A DNA stretch of 64,000 bases from Zea mays (GCF_902167145.1 NC_050100.1:215072081-215136080); one strand, 5' to 3'; shown: positions 1 through 12,756, numbered from the stretch's first letter. The notes: generated by a model from the sequence alone, not told the origin. Translations and numbers: made by a program.

Positions 1-78
1 TGTAGACCATCGATACAAGAACCTTGACCCGAGCAATCATAATATCGCAACCAAAACGTTCAGTTGTCTTGCAATTGG

Positions 79-3041
79 TCAGTCTTCAGAGACATTGAGA
101 CCAACGAACTGAAACCCAATCGCGAAATACATGATCGATTGGGGAAGAACAAAGAGGTAAACATAGTCATCTCTGTATAAGTAGTCAAAGCACGCAGAGG
201 CCAAAAGGAACAGCCCAATGAACACCTCCAGGAAATGGAACCTGGCACGCGGAGCAGCAGGACAGCAAGTTAGCACCAAAAGGCCCAAAGCTATGGTACA
301 ACGAGGTGCACATACCTGCTGAACATGTCGTCTTCTAGAAATTACCTGTCTTTGAAACGGTAGCTTCCTGTAAGTCTGGCGATCGATTTCAGCTTCTGCA
401 GATTCCCCAGCTTTTGCGTCACGATCCATTCGTTGGCCCTGTCAGCTTCGAGAAACCCTATCAAGATGGCTTTAAACCGATGCAACGCCATTACGTTCTC
501 GAACAAGACCCACAGTATGACCAGATGGATAGACCTGCAACACACTAGGAATTCAGGATATGGTATAATTCTCCAACAACGTTTTGCACGTATAGAACTC
601 TGTAAACTTAAAACACCAATCTAACCTTGGAGTCCCAACAGAGTTGAGAAGAGTGATAGCTATGGGGATATAGATGAGCTCCCACACAGGAATCTGCGCT
701 TCGGGTAGCAGAATGTTCAGAGGAATCAGGACGCTGAAAAAGAAGAACGTGTAGAAGGTGCCTACGATTCTCCGGGCAATGAAGAAGTCATAGACCATGT
801 ACCACTTCTTCCAGACCGACACTCTCTGCACAGGGAAACAACAGACGATATGGGCAAACAATCATACGACAGAACAAAATTTTCATGTCACCCACTGGCC
901 ACTGCATGTCAGGGAGCCGTCGGTTGGCGTACAGCACTAACCTCGGCAGCGAGAATTTGCCAGAACATTTTCTTGAACAGGAGGGCAGGTCCGCATGACC
1001 AGCGGTGCTGCTGGGACCGGTACGCCTTGAGAGTGCTCGGCAGCTCACTCTTAACCTGAAAGCAGATTGCAATGTCGGATCAGTTTGATGAAGTTTCTGT
1101 CTGGCATAATAGTATCCATCTGTAAGAGCTGTGAACCTTTATGCTTCCAACGTAGACGAACTCCCAGCCCAGGAGCCCTGCTCTCAGCGCCAAGTCCATG
1201 TCCTCAGCAGTGGTTCGGTCCTCCCAGCCCCCGGACTCGACGATCGCTTGCGTTCTCCATACTCCAGCGGTTCCTGCGCGCACGAGTAACACCATTCTCA
1301 GTTCTCGAACACACCTGAAGTTGCAGGCCGGCGTGACATGAACAATTGCGAGTTCGTGACGGCGCAGTGGAGAGAGAGAGAGAGAGGTAGGTACCGTTGT
1401 ATCCAAAGAAGTTGCATAAGGAAGAGCCAGCTTCCTGCTCCACCTTGAAATGGTAGTCCATGGACATCTCCTGCATTCTCGTCAGCAAGCAGTCGTTGGC
1501 ATTCACTACAGGGCAGCTTAAACAAAAGCTTTGTCAGCAGATGGAATTGAACTACATCTTGGTATCAGACAGACAGTGCGCGATCATTGTCGTTGTTGTC
1601 GGTGCAAAAAACACAAAGAAAAGCAGTGGCAACTGCCAGTGCGCGCGCGCGAGAGAGACTGACTGACTCACCGAACTTCCAGCGTGTCTGCACGAGCGCG
1701 AGGCTGGGGTTGTGGACGAGGAACGGGACGGTTCTGACGAGGAAGTCCGGCGGCGGCTGGAAGTCTGCGTCGAACATGGCGACGAACTCGCAGGCGCGCA
1801 CGTAGGCGTGGCGCATCCCCTCCTTGAGGTTGCCGGCCTTGTACCCGGCCCTGTCCTTGCGCGTCTCGTACTTGACGTTGATCCCCTCCTCCGTGGCCCA
1901 CCGCTCGCACTCGCCCTTCACCAGCTCCTGCCAAGCCCAAGCGAGCGACACCAAGCACAAAACAAACGGCAGGTCAAGGCTCAAGAGTCAAGACTCGCGA
2001 GCTCACTACAGTAGCTGTAGGGTCGCCCCGTGCGAGTTGTTTCTGTCTGCTCCGTGCTACAGTAGCTGTAGGGCCGTGTGTTCTTGCCGGCACCCGGTTC
2101 TTGTGGTGCATGTTCCCGTGGCAGCTGGTGCCAGGCAAGTGAACCGAGTCCGATGTCACTCACCTTGATGACGGAGTCGGTGGAGTCGTCCAGCACCTGC
2201 ACTATTAGTCGATCTACCGGCCATGTGAGCCTGCAGGCTGCCTCTATTGATAGCTGGTAAACCTGCGTACGTGTTACAGACTCCTGTCAGAGACGTGGCC
2301 ACCCATCCATGATTATCTCTGAAATTCTGAAGACAATCACCCGCTGTCCTGCATTCGAATCCACTTTTATTGTAATTATTCCCCTCCCCCCAATGACATC
2401 CATGGAACATTGTAGTAATGCGAAATTAATTGGCTCGATGCAACCTCTTAAAAGACTAGAGAGATTCAGATGCTGCTGCTCTTTAAGCGAACGAACGAGG
2501 ATGAGCAGTCTCCAGCAATTGGCTTACTCTGACTGAACAAGTGGACACATAAAAAACTGCATACATACCTCCCTCTCGTTGTACATGGGGATCTGGACGA
2601 GCACCATGGGATAGGCCTGGGATGCCGCAGCCGCCTCCTCGTCGGGGTCGCACCTGCACACCCGCCCCGGACGCCGGCGCCGCAGCTTCGCCACGGAGCT
2701 GACCGCGCCCAGGAACACCTTCTCGGCCAGCACGATCAGCGACATGGCCGTGCACAGCAGCACCGCGGCGCGGAGCAGCGGCACCAGCAGCCCGGCCCTG
2801 GCCTCGGCCCAGCCCTGGAGCAGCGCCTCCACGAAGGCGGCGACGGTCGCGGGGAACGAGACGACGTCGCCGACGGCGCGCAGCGCGTGGCCACCTGCTG
2901 CTGCTGCTGCAGGCGCGCGCGGCAGCCGCCAGTCGGGAGACGGGAGAGAGATTAGAGACGTATGGATAGCGCATTGAGCAGAGAGAATCTCTCTTGTCCT
3001 GGCAGTAAGGACGAAGCTGAGCGTGGGTACGTACCTCCCAT
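79..3041 (-). CDS. Cellulose synthase-like A (glucomannan 4-beta-mannosyltransferase), 10 exons
   Basis: This is a CslA-family GT2 enzyme of the Golgi membrane that polymerises GDP-mannose and GDP-glucose into (gluco)mannan. Exons read on the minus strand are 3041-3035, 2906-2569, 2262-2164, 1927-1672, 1505-1395, 1273-1137, 1055-942, 825-626, 534-346 and 241-79. All junctions are GT-AG, phases agree, and the sum is 1614 nt (537 aa), a normal CslA length. Visible motifs are [10 protein letters not shown] in exon 2, VLDDSTD, FDADFQP (the DxD site), EDMDLA and QQHRWSCGP (QxxRW). The N-terminus and C-terminal half hold hydrophobic membrane segments. The 7-nt first exon (ATGGGAG before GTACGT) is inferred, because the main first-exon frame has no upstream ATG. 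Its acceptor falls in a CAG run, so the start may be off by a few Ala codons. CslC is the main alternative, but the short N-terminus and motif wording favour CslA. The paralogue number cannot be told. Confidence 0.9.
2006..2071. repeat. Duplicated short inverted repeat in CslA intron 3
   Basis: The 15-mer ctacagtagctgtag, with arms ctacag/ctgtag around a 3-nt loop, occurs at 2006-2020 and again at 2057-2071. Both copies lie between the exon starting at 1927 and the exon ending at 2164. No function is inferred. Confidence 0.6.
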
Positions 3042-6000
3042 GGCTGCTGCACTGCACTTGGGTTCAGGCACTGCTCGTTTGAGAATGCAGTGGTGGTGGT
3101 GGTTGTGGCATGGAATGGAGGTAGAGACCACGGGACGGGAGAATTGCAATCTCGGATTGACTGACTAGTCAGATCTAGGGTACATGTACGACTCTGCACT
3201 CCCGCTCGCAACCGGCCGGCTAGCTCACTGCAGTGGTTGTTAGCCTGAGTGAGCACCTTTACAACAATAGATGTCAGTTTGTCAGCATCTGCGCGGTCGC
3301 GAACCTATGGAGTACTATATTTGACGGATTCATGTTACTTCCGGTTTGGATTAAATCCAACTGTTTACATAGCTGCAGCTATGTTTATAAAGACAAAAAT
3401 ATTGCAGGACTAGTTTAGATTCTCTAGTATTGATCCTAATTCACATGTATCTTAATATATGTAGATTGAGGTTAATAATAGAGTGTCCAAACAAAATCAT
3501 AAATTAGTAGAAATCAATATAGATTAAAAATATAGATTAAAGTCACGAATAAGTTGTTGATCTTTTATGCGCACTAGAAATGGCGTCACACGTTGCCATG
3601 TGAGCCCTGTGGGGATAGAGCAGTGCAGGTTTTTGGACGCTATCGCCAGTTTGCGCAGCGAAGCAGAGCCAAAAATGACCGCATCCAATGGAGTATGGAC
3701 AGTGCGGTTGGTTTGCCGACTGCGTCGACCGAGGTCCGAGGGCCATGCATTTGCTACGACCCCAAACAGCTGGGGGTCCGCTTGCATGCAGTGGATTTTG
3801 CATGTGACGGGCTGACGGCCTGTGTGGGATTAGCTAGTACGCCTACGGCCTACGCGTTACGCGCAATTTAAGTGACGTCCGCATCAACGTGTTTGGTAAT
3901 TGCAGCGATGGATAGATGCTACATGTAACATGTTACCACCACATTTATATAAGGTCTTTTAAAGAGTCTTTAAAGGTTTATAAAAAATATAAAAAACAAG
4001 TTTTTTTTACAAAGACCTCGACTTTACACGACTCCAGTGGCTGATCCAGAAAATTTTAAAAGCCTAGACAAAGATTAAAAGGTTTGAGTCTTGCCCAACT
4101 GTTATATATATATATATAGCAGGGGAGCTTGGACAGCCGCCCAGGGTCACTGGACTGTGAGGATCACCAAACCTTTTAGAACACCAAACTAACCCTTGAC
4201 AGTATCGGTTTACAGCTAAAGCCGTCAAAATCCGACCAATTTAGCAAATCAAATCCATTTTTTCAAAAAAATGGTAAACCTATAGAAACCGTCAGTAAAC
4301 AGTTGAAACCGCTAAATTTCACTGAGAAACCGTTTTTCTAGTTTTTTTTTTCAATTTTTCGATTGATTTGTATTTAGATTAAAATAAAACAGTTTTCAGA
4401 GATTTCTCGATGGTAAACCAGTATTTTCGCCGGTTTTTATTGTTGTTACGGGTTTTCATTGTTTTTAACCCTAAATTCTAATTAATTTTTAAAATAAAAA
4501 TAAAAAAGAATGTAATACATACTAGAAAAACATTTATCCTTTTATGACATTTTCTGTTTTATATGTTTTTTTTCAATTTTTCTAAACTTTAATAAACGAA
4601 ATAAAAAACGGTGGGAAACTGTTTCCGGAAACCACCGGTTTCAGTAAACAAAGCAGTTTTCCGTCGAAAATCACAACTTTTGTTTTCCCTACTCTATTTA
4701 TATACTTAACTGTATTTACGATCTAAAAGTTCATAATTGTATCGTATAATTTTCTATGTGTAACTTATTATTGGCAAAATGGTCTAGAGTCAGGGTCTAT
4801 AGGTTATGCATGCGTAGTCGTAGCAGCCACGCTCGGCAGTCGGCACCTTTTGTACTTCCTTTTGTTTAGATGCGCATCTTCGAGTGTGCCAATTATTGGA
4901 GGAGCACGGCCTTCTTGCCTGTGCCATGGTAGAAATCTTTGCCGTTGATGGCTAGTATGGCGCATGCGCATGCGCATGTGCTGGCTTCGGCGACGCTGGA
5001 CAGCCGGTGCCCAGTGGCGGCTGAGATCACACGATTAATGTACTATCAAACATTCAAAATAACAAGATGGTCCACGCATTTACAAGGCTAGTGTCCTGCC
5101 AAATTTTATATATACCTACTGTACCGTTAAATTCTTATGCTACGCTCAAGATTGAGTTTATTAGCGGCTAGCAATTACCTAGCTAGCTAATACATGACAT
5201 ATAATATTAACTCCTTAACTATTAGTCGGTTTATCCTAGGTAGTAGAATAATTGTTAGTTGGCAACTTGGCATTCAGCTAACAATTAGCTTAACTATTAG
5301 TTAAACCCGTGTCTCATGTGTTTTCAAATTACTTAATTAGTAATTATCATTTGTGTTTACTTATATGTAAGAAGAGAAATGTGAGCGCAAAGGGACAATA
5401 GAAGAGTCAAAACTAGCGAGCTAATTTCTCACAAGTATTTCACCAAACACCTTATGTGCATACAACCAAACACCTTATGTGCATACAACAGAACAACCCT
5501 GTAGTACCAATTCTATAAACATAGTGTTGTTAATAATTAATAATAAGAAGTATACTTGTAAAGATCAAGCTAGTAACACATCAATCTCCATAATCAGCAT
5601 ATCAAAGAACACATTTATACATCATATGCCAATCTCATACATACAACATGAACTTGGACAAAATTACACCAATAGCAAGCAAGATATCAACTAATCAACA
5701 AGTATATCAAGATTAATAATAAATCACAAGTAAACACAAAGATTTACTAAGAAACCCTTTGCGGAGAAAAACCACATCGATGACGAGCAAGCAATTCGAT
5801 GTGAATAGGAAGGATACAAGACGTAACCAATACATATAACTATTTTTTGTTTGTCCCATAACATAAAGCATGTTCTTTCTAGATACACATACATCAATGT
5901 GGTAGTACTAGTATTGATAGAGGGAATTAAATACATTCATTGGGCTTTAAAATAAAGGTGATTTATGCCTTATATACTGGAACCTGGAATGAAAAACTTG

Positions 6001-6147
6001 GTTGCACCAATAAACATACAACAGAGGTGGCGATAAGTAACATACAACTCCCCATTTATTAGTGGGAATTCTATGTGCCTCATCTCCAACTCAATACTGA
6101 ATAGTTTAGAACACCTCGAAGGCTCGAACCAGGTCCAACGTGATCTA

Positions 6148-6453
6148 GGTCCTGTTTAGATCTATCCAGTTTATTAGAAACTAGTTTTAAAACCTTAAAG
6201 TCCTCCAAATAGGTCAATTTTTTATTCAATTTCTAAAAACTAGTTTTCTGGCTTCTTAAAAACCAAGAATCCAGTTACTCCATCCAAAATCAGTTTTTGA
6301 TGGTCAGTCAATACTTATAGAAAAAGCTATAAACCATTTAAAAAAACTAGTGGACTCAAACACCTCTATTCAGTTCTCTGTCTCTAAAAGTTAGTTTTTA
6401 GAAACCAAGTTTAGAAACTAGTTTCTTTAAATGTAGTGGATCAAAACATAGCC
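6148..6453. mobile_element. MITE with imperfect terminal inverted repeats
   Basis: The left end (ggtcctgtttagatc) and the reverse complement of the right end (ggctatgttttgatc) match over most positions. Subterminal agaaactagttt also recurs inverted. The element is about 300 bp and non-coding. A target duplication is not clear. It is likely a Tourist- or hAT-type MITE, and the ends may be off by a few bases. Confidence 0.55.
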
Positions 6454-6992
6454 GTAGACTAAGAACCAAATGCAGGCCATTACCGTAGCTCAAATACATC
6501 ACTCCGTCGCTTTCATATTATCCTGTGCCCGTGCCCAGTGGTATCATCGCGCCCACCCAAATTCCGTCTGTTTAGTTTAGCTTTTTTCTTACCAGTTTTT
6601 TTTTTTGAAAATCTGACTATGTAGAGAATCTGACTGTGAAAAGTATCTAAAATCTAAACAAAAGGTTACGAAGGCTAAATAGATTTCCAAGAATCTATAG
6701 AATAAAGTTAATGCTTTGGTTAGTGAACGATAATATAGTTATGAGAAAAAATAGGTTACATATATCTATTGTATTAGCTACCTTTTAATCCAACCAATTA
6801 GCATATATACCGTCTTCGCAATGTCATAACAAATATTTCTTGTATACCCTCTTCACAATGCCATAATGATGGATATTTCTTATAGAATATACAACTCACT
6901 GTTATTTCAACCAAACAATTTTCAAGATGAAGGTGTCCATAGGGTAAGATCTACAAAGCGATAGATTTCTATTATTAAAAGTACTCCGTCCA

Positions 6993-7116
6993 TTATGTGT
7001 TTATGTTGATTATAGATGATTTTTACGATCGATTTTTATAGAAGCTAACTGAAAAACTGAGCGTTTAATAGTCCGCAGCAGCTTTTGGTGTTTTGGTGGT
7101 AAGAAGCTGAAAATCC
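6993..7116 (-). mobile_element. Truncated copy of the PIF/Tourist-like MITE seen at 8589 and 45158
   Basis: Read on the minus strand, it matches the left part of the 8589-8885 element: the caccaaaagctgctgcgga block, the cgctcag block and the caacataaacacataat block, in the same order. It is diverged and lacks the other half. It lies about 155 bp beyond the SSIIb stop codon, so it probably falls in or near the 3' UTR or polyadenylation zone of that gene. Confidence 0.7.
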
Positions 7117-7271
7117 GAAGGCACCTAGCCGAAGCCGACGTAGGCCAACCACCATCGCCCCGCGCCAATTGAGCAAATGCGCCGCACGCAGCAAAGCCGC
7201 GTGAGAAGAGCACGCAGTGCCCAGGGCGTCCAGGACTGTCCCGCGACATGAAGGGCGTCGGCGTAACTCAC

Positions 7272-10200
7272 TTACCACTGGTACTTGGCCTTGACGAGCA
7301 CGTCCTCATACAGCACGGCGGCGTGGTCCCAGCTGAGGTCCTGCGCCATGCCGCGCGCCTCCAGGCCGCGCCAGCTCTCCTTGTAGTTCCGGAACGTGTT
7401 GAGGCAGTGCGAGAGCGCGTCGATCATCCGATTCGCCTCCGCGCGGTCGAACGTCCACCCCAGCCCGGTGTCGTTGAACGGGTCGAACGGCGCCACCGTG
7501 TCCCGGAGCCCGCCCACGGCGTGCACCACGGGCACGGTCCCGTACGCCATCGCGTAGAGCTGGTTCAGCCCGCACGGCTCGAACCGCGACGGCATCAGCA
7601 GGACGTCCGCGCCCGCCGTGATGCGGTGCGCCAAGGGCACCGAGAACCCCACCCACGCGCGCACCTTGTCGCTGTGCTCCGCCTCGCACCGCCGCAGCAT
7701 GTCCTCCAGGTCGGGGCGCCCCGTGCCCAGCATCACAAGCTGCACGTCCTGTCCCGCGATCCAGTGGATCGCGTCGGCGATGATGTCCACGCCCTTCTGG
7801 TGGTCCAGCCGCCCGATGAACCCGATTAGTGGCACGTCGTCGCGGACCTGCAGGCCGAGCTGCCGCTGCAGGGCAGCCTTGCACTGCCGCTTGCCCGTGT
7901 CCAGCGTCTCGAACGTGTAGTTGGTGTATTCGTCGGAGTGGAGGTGCACGTCCACAGCGGGGTTCCACTCGCTCATGTCGATGCCGTTCACGATGCCCTG
8001 CAGCTTCCAGTCGTTCTGGTTTATGATGTCGTGGAGGCCCCACCCACCTTCCGATGTCCTCAGCTCCCATAGGTATCCATTACTGACGGTCACCACCTGG
8101 TCTGCCATCTTCAGCCCTGCGGCAAAAACGTTGCAGTGCTCGCCACCGATATTGTCGTACAGTTTGAAGTGATCGATGTAGTGTTCAGGCAAGTCAAAGT
8201 TGACGAAGTCGTCTACAGGGCCACGACCCTGCAGCAAAGGGAAAATTGAGCGTAACTGCATCAGTCATTTTGGCCACGTCAAGTCAAGCAGCAGAAGGTA
8301 ACTGAAACACATTAACCTACGCAATACTTAAGTCTTGAGCACATAATTGTTCATTAGGTTTCATGAATCATGATAGCATATTCATTCCCATCAGAACTAA
8401 GTAAATGAAACCTGAAAGTTACACGAACCGAATTGATGTACTGAAAATAGAAATGGACCTAATCACTCCCTGAAAATAGCAAATAACTGATGCATAAAAC
8501 ATACTGTATCCAGCAAAAAGTATTCCTAAGAATATACCACAAAAACATTTCCTCACAGGGTAACCTTCCTTATATGCCACCATATTTTGGCCCTGTTTGT
8601 TTCGACTTCTGGCAGCTTCTGGCCACCAAAAGCTGCTCCGGACTGCCAAACGCTCAGCTTTTTAGCCAGCTTCTATAAAATTTGTTGGGGCAAAAACCAT
8701 CCAAAATCAACATAAACACATAATCGGTTGAGTCGTTGTAATAGTACGAATCCGTCACTTTCTAGATCCTGAGTCTTATGATCAACTTTATTTTACTCCA
8801 CACGTAATCGTAATGATACTCAGATTCTCTCCACAACCAGATTTTCAGAAAAGCTGGTCAGAAAAAAGCTGAACCAAACAGGCCCTTTATCCTTTCAATT
8901 TTTTTCATATTTCCGTTTCATCTGAGTTTCAGACCAGTAGTCAACTGGAAGAAACTAATAAGAACAAAATAGGCTTCTAGGTTTATTGAGTCAACACAAT
9001 AATTGATGACTAGATGAATCTAGAAATCTTCTGCAGGAGAAATATGAACAATGATACCAACAAGATAAGTACATGTGATTTCAAAATGAAGTATACTAAT
9101 GGGTTAAGTATTTAGAGAGAGAACAAGAGGCGGCCTAAGTTTAAGGTGCAAAAAACCTGATGAGCAATGTTGTGTATCACAAGCACTGAGCGAGCATACT
9201 GCATCAAACCATTGTCCCGGTAGTAGGCTTTTAGGTAGACCGGAAGAAGTGCCGTATGCCAATCATTAGCAATGAAAACTAAATTGCCATCACCATAGAC
9301 GGTACCACCACATGGAGCGTACCATGGAACCTGCAAATGTTCAGAATAAATTTGAAAAAAAGAAGATACTGCGGGTTTGTTCACCACAATAAACTATAAC
9401 ACACATGAGCTGTAATCGAGTTTGTTGTGACAAACTATTCAATGAGGTGCATAAAGCCATAGACTCTTGGAAAAATAGAATTGAAACATATTGTATTAAC
9501 TAAACGGCGCAGACTGCATATTGTACAATTCTATGGGGCCTGGACACTGTTGACCTATCAAAGTTTGCCAGTAATGAATTTATCTTCTAATTGGTCAGTA
9601 AGCAATCAGATATTTTGAAGACCAACTTAGTTCTCTTTGTGAATTGCTTACAAAACAAATGTCAGTACCTCAACAGCGGCCTTGCAGAACAAAATTATGC
9701 GCTTCAAAACATCCTGCCATCAATTGATTAAATTCTGAAACACATTTTAGATAAAAGTGGCAGGTATCCAATTTAATTTTCTACTGTTACAGAAGGCACT
9801 TGAAATTTGACGTTTACCGATCTTTCTCCTCCATAAATATCATTGTGCCGGTGCCGGAAGGGAGGGGCTTCTATGAATACAAAATCAACGCCATCAATGT
9901 AAGAGTGAAAATAAGTAACTTCTGAATCCTGAAAATCACAGGAGGAAACAATTCAGGGCCAGCATCTTTTTCTTTCATACAGAACTGGTACTAGAATCTT
10001 TGTCTCCACTTTTTCCATACCTGTCCAGCCACCCTGTAACGTCTCCTTACACCTAAATCCCGGGCTTCTGCATACTCTCCATATCTTGGTATCACGACCT
10101 AATATCATAACACAAAACTGCATTTACTTTTCTGGTCATATATGAATTGTAGATTCCACCCTTTTTTGTGGAAGTATACTATAGCGCTGACACAAAACTT

Positions 10201-11610
10201 CGGTTACAGAAGTATGACTATTTGAGCTTATTTTTTTTTATATATTTCGCAAAGAACAAGAGTTCAGAATCTGCATTCAGCCATTCAGGTGCATGGCAGC
10301 TGAACCCGCATCTGTTGTCTCTCATAGAGTGCATAAATATAGTGAAAATGGAAGAGATGAATACCATAACACGGTGTCCTCTCCTCGCCAAAGCCTTGGG
10401 CAAAGCACCCACAACATCTCCAAGGCCACCTACGATAGTGATTGTCAGAGCAGTTGCTTAGTTTGGATGGAGAAACTCAGCAGAAATGCAATTTACCTGT
10501 CTTGCAGAAAGGAGCGCATTCAGAAGCCACCACGACGACATTCATCACATTAGGCCCAGCCAAAGGGCCATGTTCCTTGTCTTCAGTGTCATCAGCAGCA
10601 CTCGCCGCGGCATCAGTAGCTGCAGCGGCGTCCACCTTAGCATCCACCGGCTCAGGGATGCCTATGCTTTCTACGGGTTTAGCATCATCCACTGAGGGCT
10701 TCAGCTCTTCAACCTTCGCACTGGCATCGGTTTCTGTCTTGGTGACAGGAGCAGATGGTTCAGCTTTGGATTCAGATACCGCAGGCGCCGGGGATTTGCT
10801 CGCACTGCTGCTCCCAACTGTTCCGTTTTGCTTTGCAGCGCTCTGGTTTTGCTTCGGCGCAGACGTCGCAGTTTTGGGAGGTGAAGTAGAATATACAGCC
10901 TGAGTCTATAGGTTTGAGAGGCAGTCAGAAATTTAGCATCAATGAAGCTGAGCAAAGCACCTATTACAAAGCTCAGCGATTCAGTAGGGGTGCACCTACT
11001 ACTGTTATACTTTCAAGCGTGTGCGTGGCATGTGGTATTTGATCAGGAGAAAAGGGCGGTGCACGTGAAGCTGCATTTCCGTCAGAAACGGTGAGTGGTT
11101 GCTGCTGAATTTGACAATCAAACTGTGCACAAATCCCCAATAGCAATTTTATACGGAGTACTATTTTATGCGAAAAAAAATAAGTTAAGAGCTAGTTTGA
11201 CAACCATATATTTTTTACTGAGATTTCCAATTTTACAAAAAAAATTGAACTAAATTTCCTTAAAAAACGAAAAAAACTTAAGAAAAATATGGTTACCAAA
11301 CTAGCCCAAATGTTCCAAGTAAATCAACCTTGGACTCGCTGCCCTGCACGGCGACCGCCTTGGACGAGGAGCTCTTCCCTACCGCCGCGGCGTCCTCGCC
11401 CTCACCCCCGGCCGGAACCGCTGCGGCGCGCACTACCGCCGGTCCATCCCGAGACGAGCCCCGACGCGCCCAATGCAACCGCAGCTCGGCGCCGCTGTAG
11501 CCGTACGAGCGCAGAGCAATGCCCACCCTGCCCCGGCTGCGCCGCGGCGAGGAGGACGCGACGAGGATGAGGATCAAAGACACGGACGAGGAAGAGGTTG
11601 CCCCCGCCAT
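7272..11610 (-). CDS. SSIIb: Starch synthase IIb (SSIIb-2-like), 8 exons
   Basis: This plastid GT5 starch synthase transfers glucose from ADP-glucose to alpha-1,4-glucan chains. Type IIb is the leaf/transitory-starch form in maize. Exons are 11610-11329, 10899-10497, 10429-10365, 10098-10021, 9928-9818, 9713-9669, 9330-9157 and 8228-7272. Phases close, giving 2115 nt (704 aa) against about 698 aa for maize SSIIb-1. The first exon encodes a Ser/Arg-rich transit peptide, and exons 1-2 a low-complexity Ala/Pro/Ser linker. The catalytic part begins at [23 protein letters not shown], split by intron 2 inside the KTGGL ADP-glucose motif. [32 protein letters not shown] and the AVGGLRDTV form of the second GGL motif follow. 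The C-terminus ends [12 protein letters not shown] as in SSII proteins. Wording matches SSIIb rather than SSIIa (su2), with several differences from SSIIb-1, so I read it as the second maize SSIIb copy. No stop or frameshift was seen. Confidence 0.95.
8589..8885 (+). mobile_element. PIF/Tourist-like MITE in the last SSIIb intron
   Basis: This 297-bp element has inverted ends (ggccctgtttgtttc; reverse of the right end gggcctgtttggttc) and a possible 3-bp duplication ttt. It lies in the intron between exons 9330-9157 and 8228-7272. It shares its whole length with the copy at 45158-45471 and its left part with the fragment at 6993-7116. Confidence 0.75.
11189..11307. mobile_element. Small MITE in SSIIb intron 1
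   Basis: About 119 bp with inverted ends: left agagctagtttgacaacc, reverse of right gggctagtttggtaacc. It starts only 21 bp inside intron 1 from the donor after 11329. The same family occurs at 12640-12756 upstream of the gene. Confidence 0.65.
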
Positions 11611-11917
11611 GGGGATGGATCACGCTACTGCTGCTGCTCCCGTCCCGCTTGTACCAGTACGAGGAAACGAGAGCCTAGAGCGTGTTTTCGCGGCGCACGA
11701 GGTAATTAAGCAGCGGGGGAGACCTGCCCGAGTTTGTGAGGCCGGTGTTGAGGGGTTGATGATGGGCCCCGGGGGGAGAAGGAGGATCTGGAGGCCACGA
11801 AATGAGCCGATCGAGAGGCTAGGTGGGGAGAAGGGGAGAGCGAGAGCACGTAGGTGGGGAAGAGGACGAAGGCGATTAAGCGAGCGCAGGGAGCGAGAGA
11901 CGTAGGGTGGTTTTGGG
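11611..11917 (-). promoter_or_regulatory. SSIIb 5' flank / 5' UTR region
   Basis: This is GC- and purine-rich DNA directly upstream of the SSIIb ATG on the minus strand. No TATA box was seen inside it. The nearest TATA-like motif noticed is ctataaa at 11953-11959, which lies within the adjacent hAT-like element. The transcription start cannot be placed from sequence alone. Confidence 0.35.
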
Positions 11918-12550
11918 CAGGGCCGGATGAAATGTTCGTGGTTGTCGCTCGGTTTATAGTTAGCTCGGTTCGGTTCGACTCGTTTGAATTTTTTACGAGC
12001 TAAGCTGACATTCTAGCTCGGTTCGTTAACGAGTCAGCTCGTGAGATAAACGAGCTACTATATTCCAACAAAACAAAACTATATGCATATCATTTACATA
12101 ATAATTGATGAACATATTATATATATGTGTGAGGTGTCTATGAGCTATGAATTAAACTAATGATTAATAAACTATGTCTATGTGTTAATTTGTTCTTGCA
12201 AATATAATTATGGGTTAAACTGATGAACATGTATGTGAATTGTGAATTAATGAGTGATGAATTGTATGAATTTGGTGTTATATTGATGTGGTTTATAAAA
12301 CTATGAGTATAATTACTATTTTCTATTGTTAAATTAATTTAAAATTAACTAAAAATAATTATTATGTACATATTATTTTTTCTGCTCTGGCTCGTGAGCT
12401 AAACAAGCCAGCTCGAGCTCGTAAACGAGCCGAGCCGAGCTGACTCTATGGCTCGTTACCTTAACGAACCGAGCTGGCTCGTTATGGCTCGTTAGCTTAA
12501 CGAGCCAGCTCGAACTCAGACGAGCCGAGCTGGCTCGTTATCCACTCCTA
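11918..12550. mobile_element. hAT-like non-autonomous element, 633 bp, upstream of SSIIb
   Basis: It is flanked by an 8-bp direct repeat gttttggg (11910-11917 and 12551-12558; a ninth base c also matches). Ends are cagggccggatga and, inverted, taggagtggataa, sharing AGG...GGAT, as in hAT ends. The interior is full of inverted agctcg/cgagct words (for example around 11995-12055 and 12400-12545) and codes for nothing. With the TSD length it fits a hAT MITE; a Mutator-like origin (9-bp TSD) is the alternative. Confidence 0.75.
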
Positions 12551-12639
12551 GTTTTGGGCGTGTTAGCGAGTTGCGACCCGGTCGGCTCGTACAACTGGTC
12601 CACTCGTCCATGCTAAAGCTAAGTTGTTCTAACTACTTA

Positions 12640-12756
12640 GGGCTAGTTTGAGAACCCCATTTTCTCAAGAGATTTTCATTTTCTTAAAGAAAATCAGTTC
12701 ATTTTCTCTTGGAAAAATATGAATCCCTTGAGAAAATAGTGTTCCCAAACTAGTCC
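12640..12756. mobile_element. Small MITE, same family as 11189-11307
   Basis: The left end gggctagtttgagaac pairs with the reversed right end ggactagtttgggaac. Inner blocks ttctcaagag/cttgagaa also form an inverted repeat. It is 117 bp and non-coding. Confidence 0.65.

Larger units (their letters stand above)
3042..7271. other. Intergenic, between the CslA start and the SSIIb stop
   Basis: This is AT-rich DNA without a convincing gene. A TATAAA-like motif on the minus strand near 3384-3391 lies about 345 bp upstream of the CslA ATG and could be its TATA box (weak). Short simple repeats occur at about 4100-4118 (ta) and 4957-4975 (catgcg). The stretch at about 4199-4700 is rich in gaaaaccg-type words and looks like an old small transposon, but its ends could not be fixed. 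MITE-like elements at 6148-6453 and 6993-7116 are listed separately. Confidence 0.6.

Noticed and set aside
4199..4700. Candidate hAT-type element with a tagggaaaac end
   Set aside because: No matching left end or 8-bp duplication could be found.
7248..7829. 193-codon plus-strand frame
   Set aside because: Antisense to the last SSIIb exon; arises from GC-rich third positions.
7306..8070. 254-codon minus-strand frame in another phase
   Set aside because: Overlaps the conserved SSIIb exon in the wrong frame and is Arg/Gly/Ala-rich low complexity.
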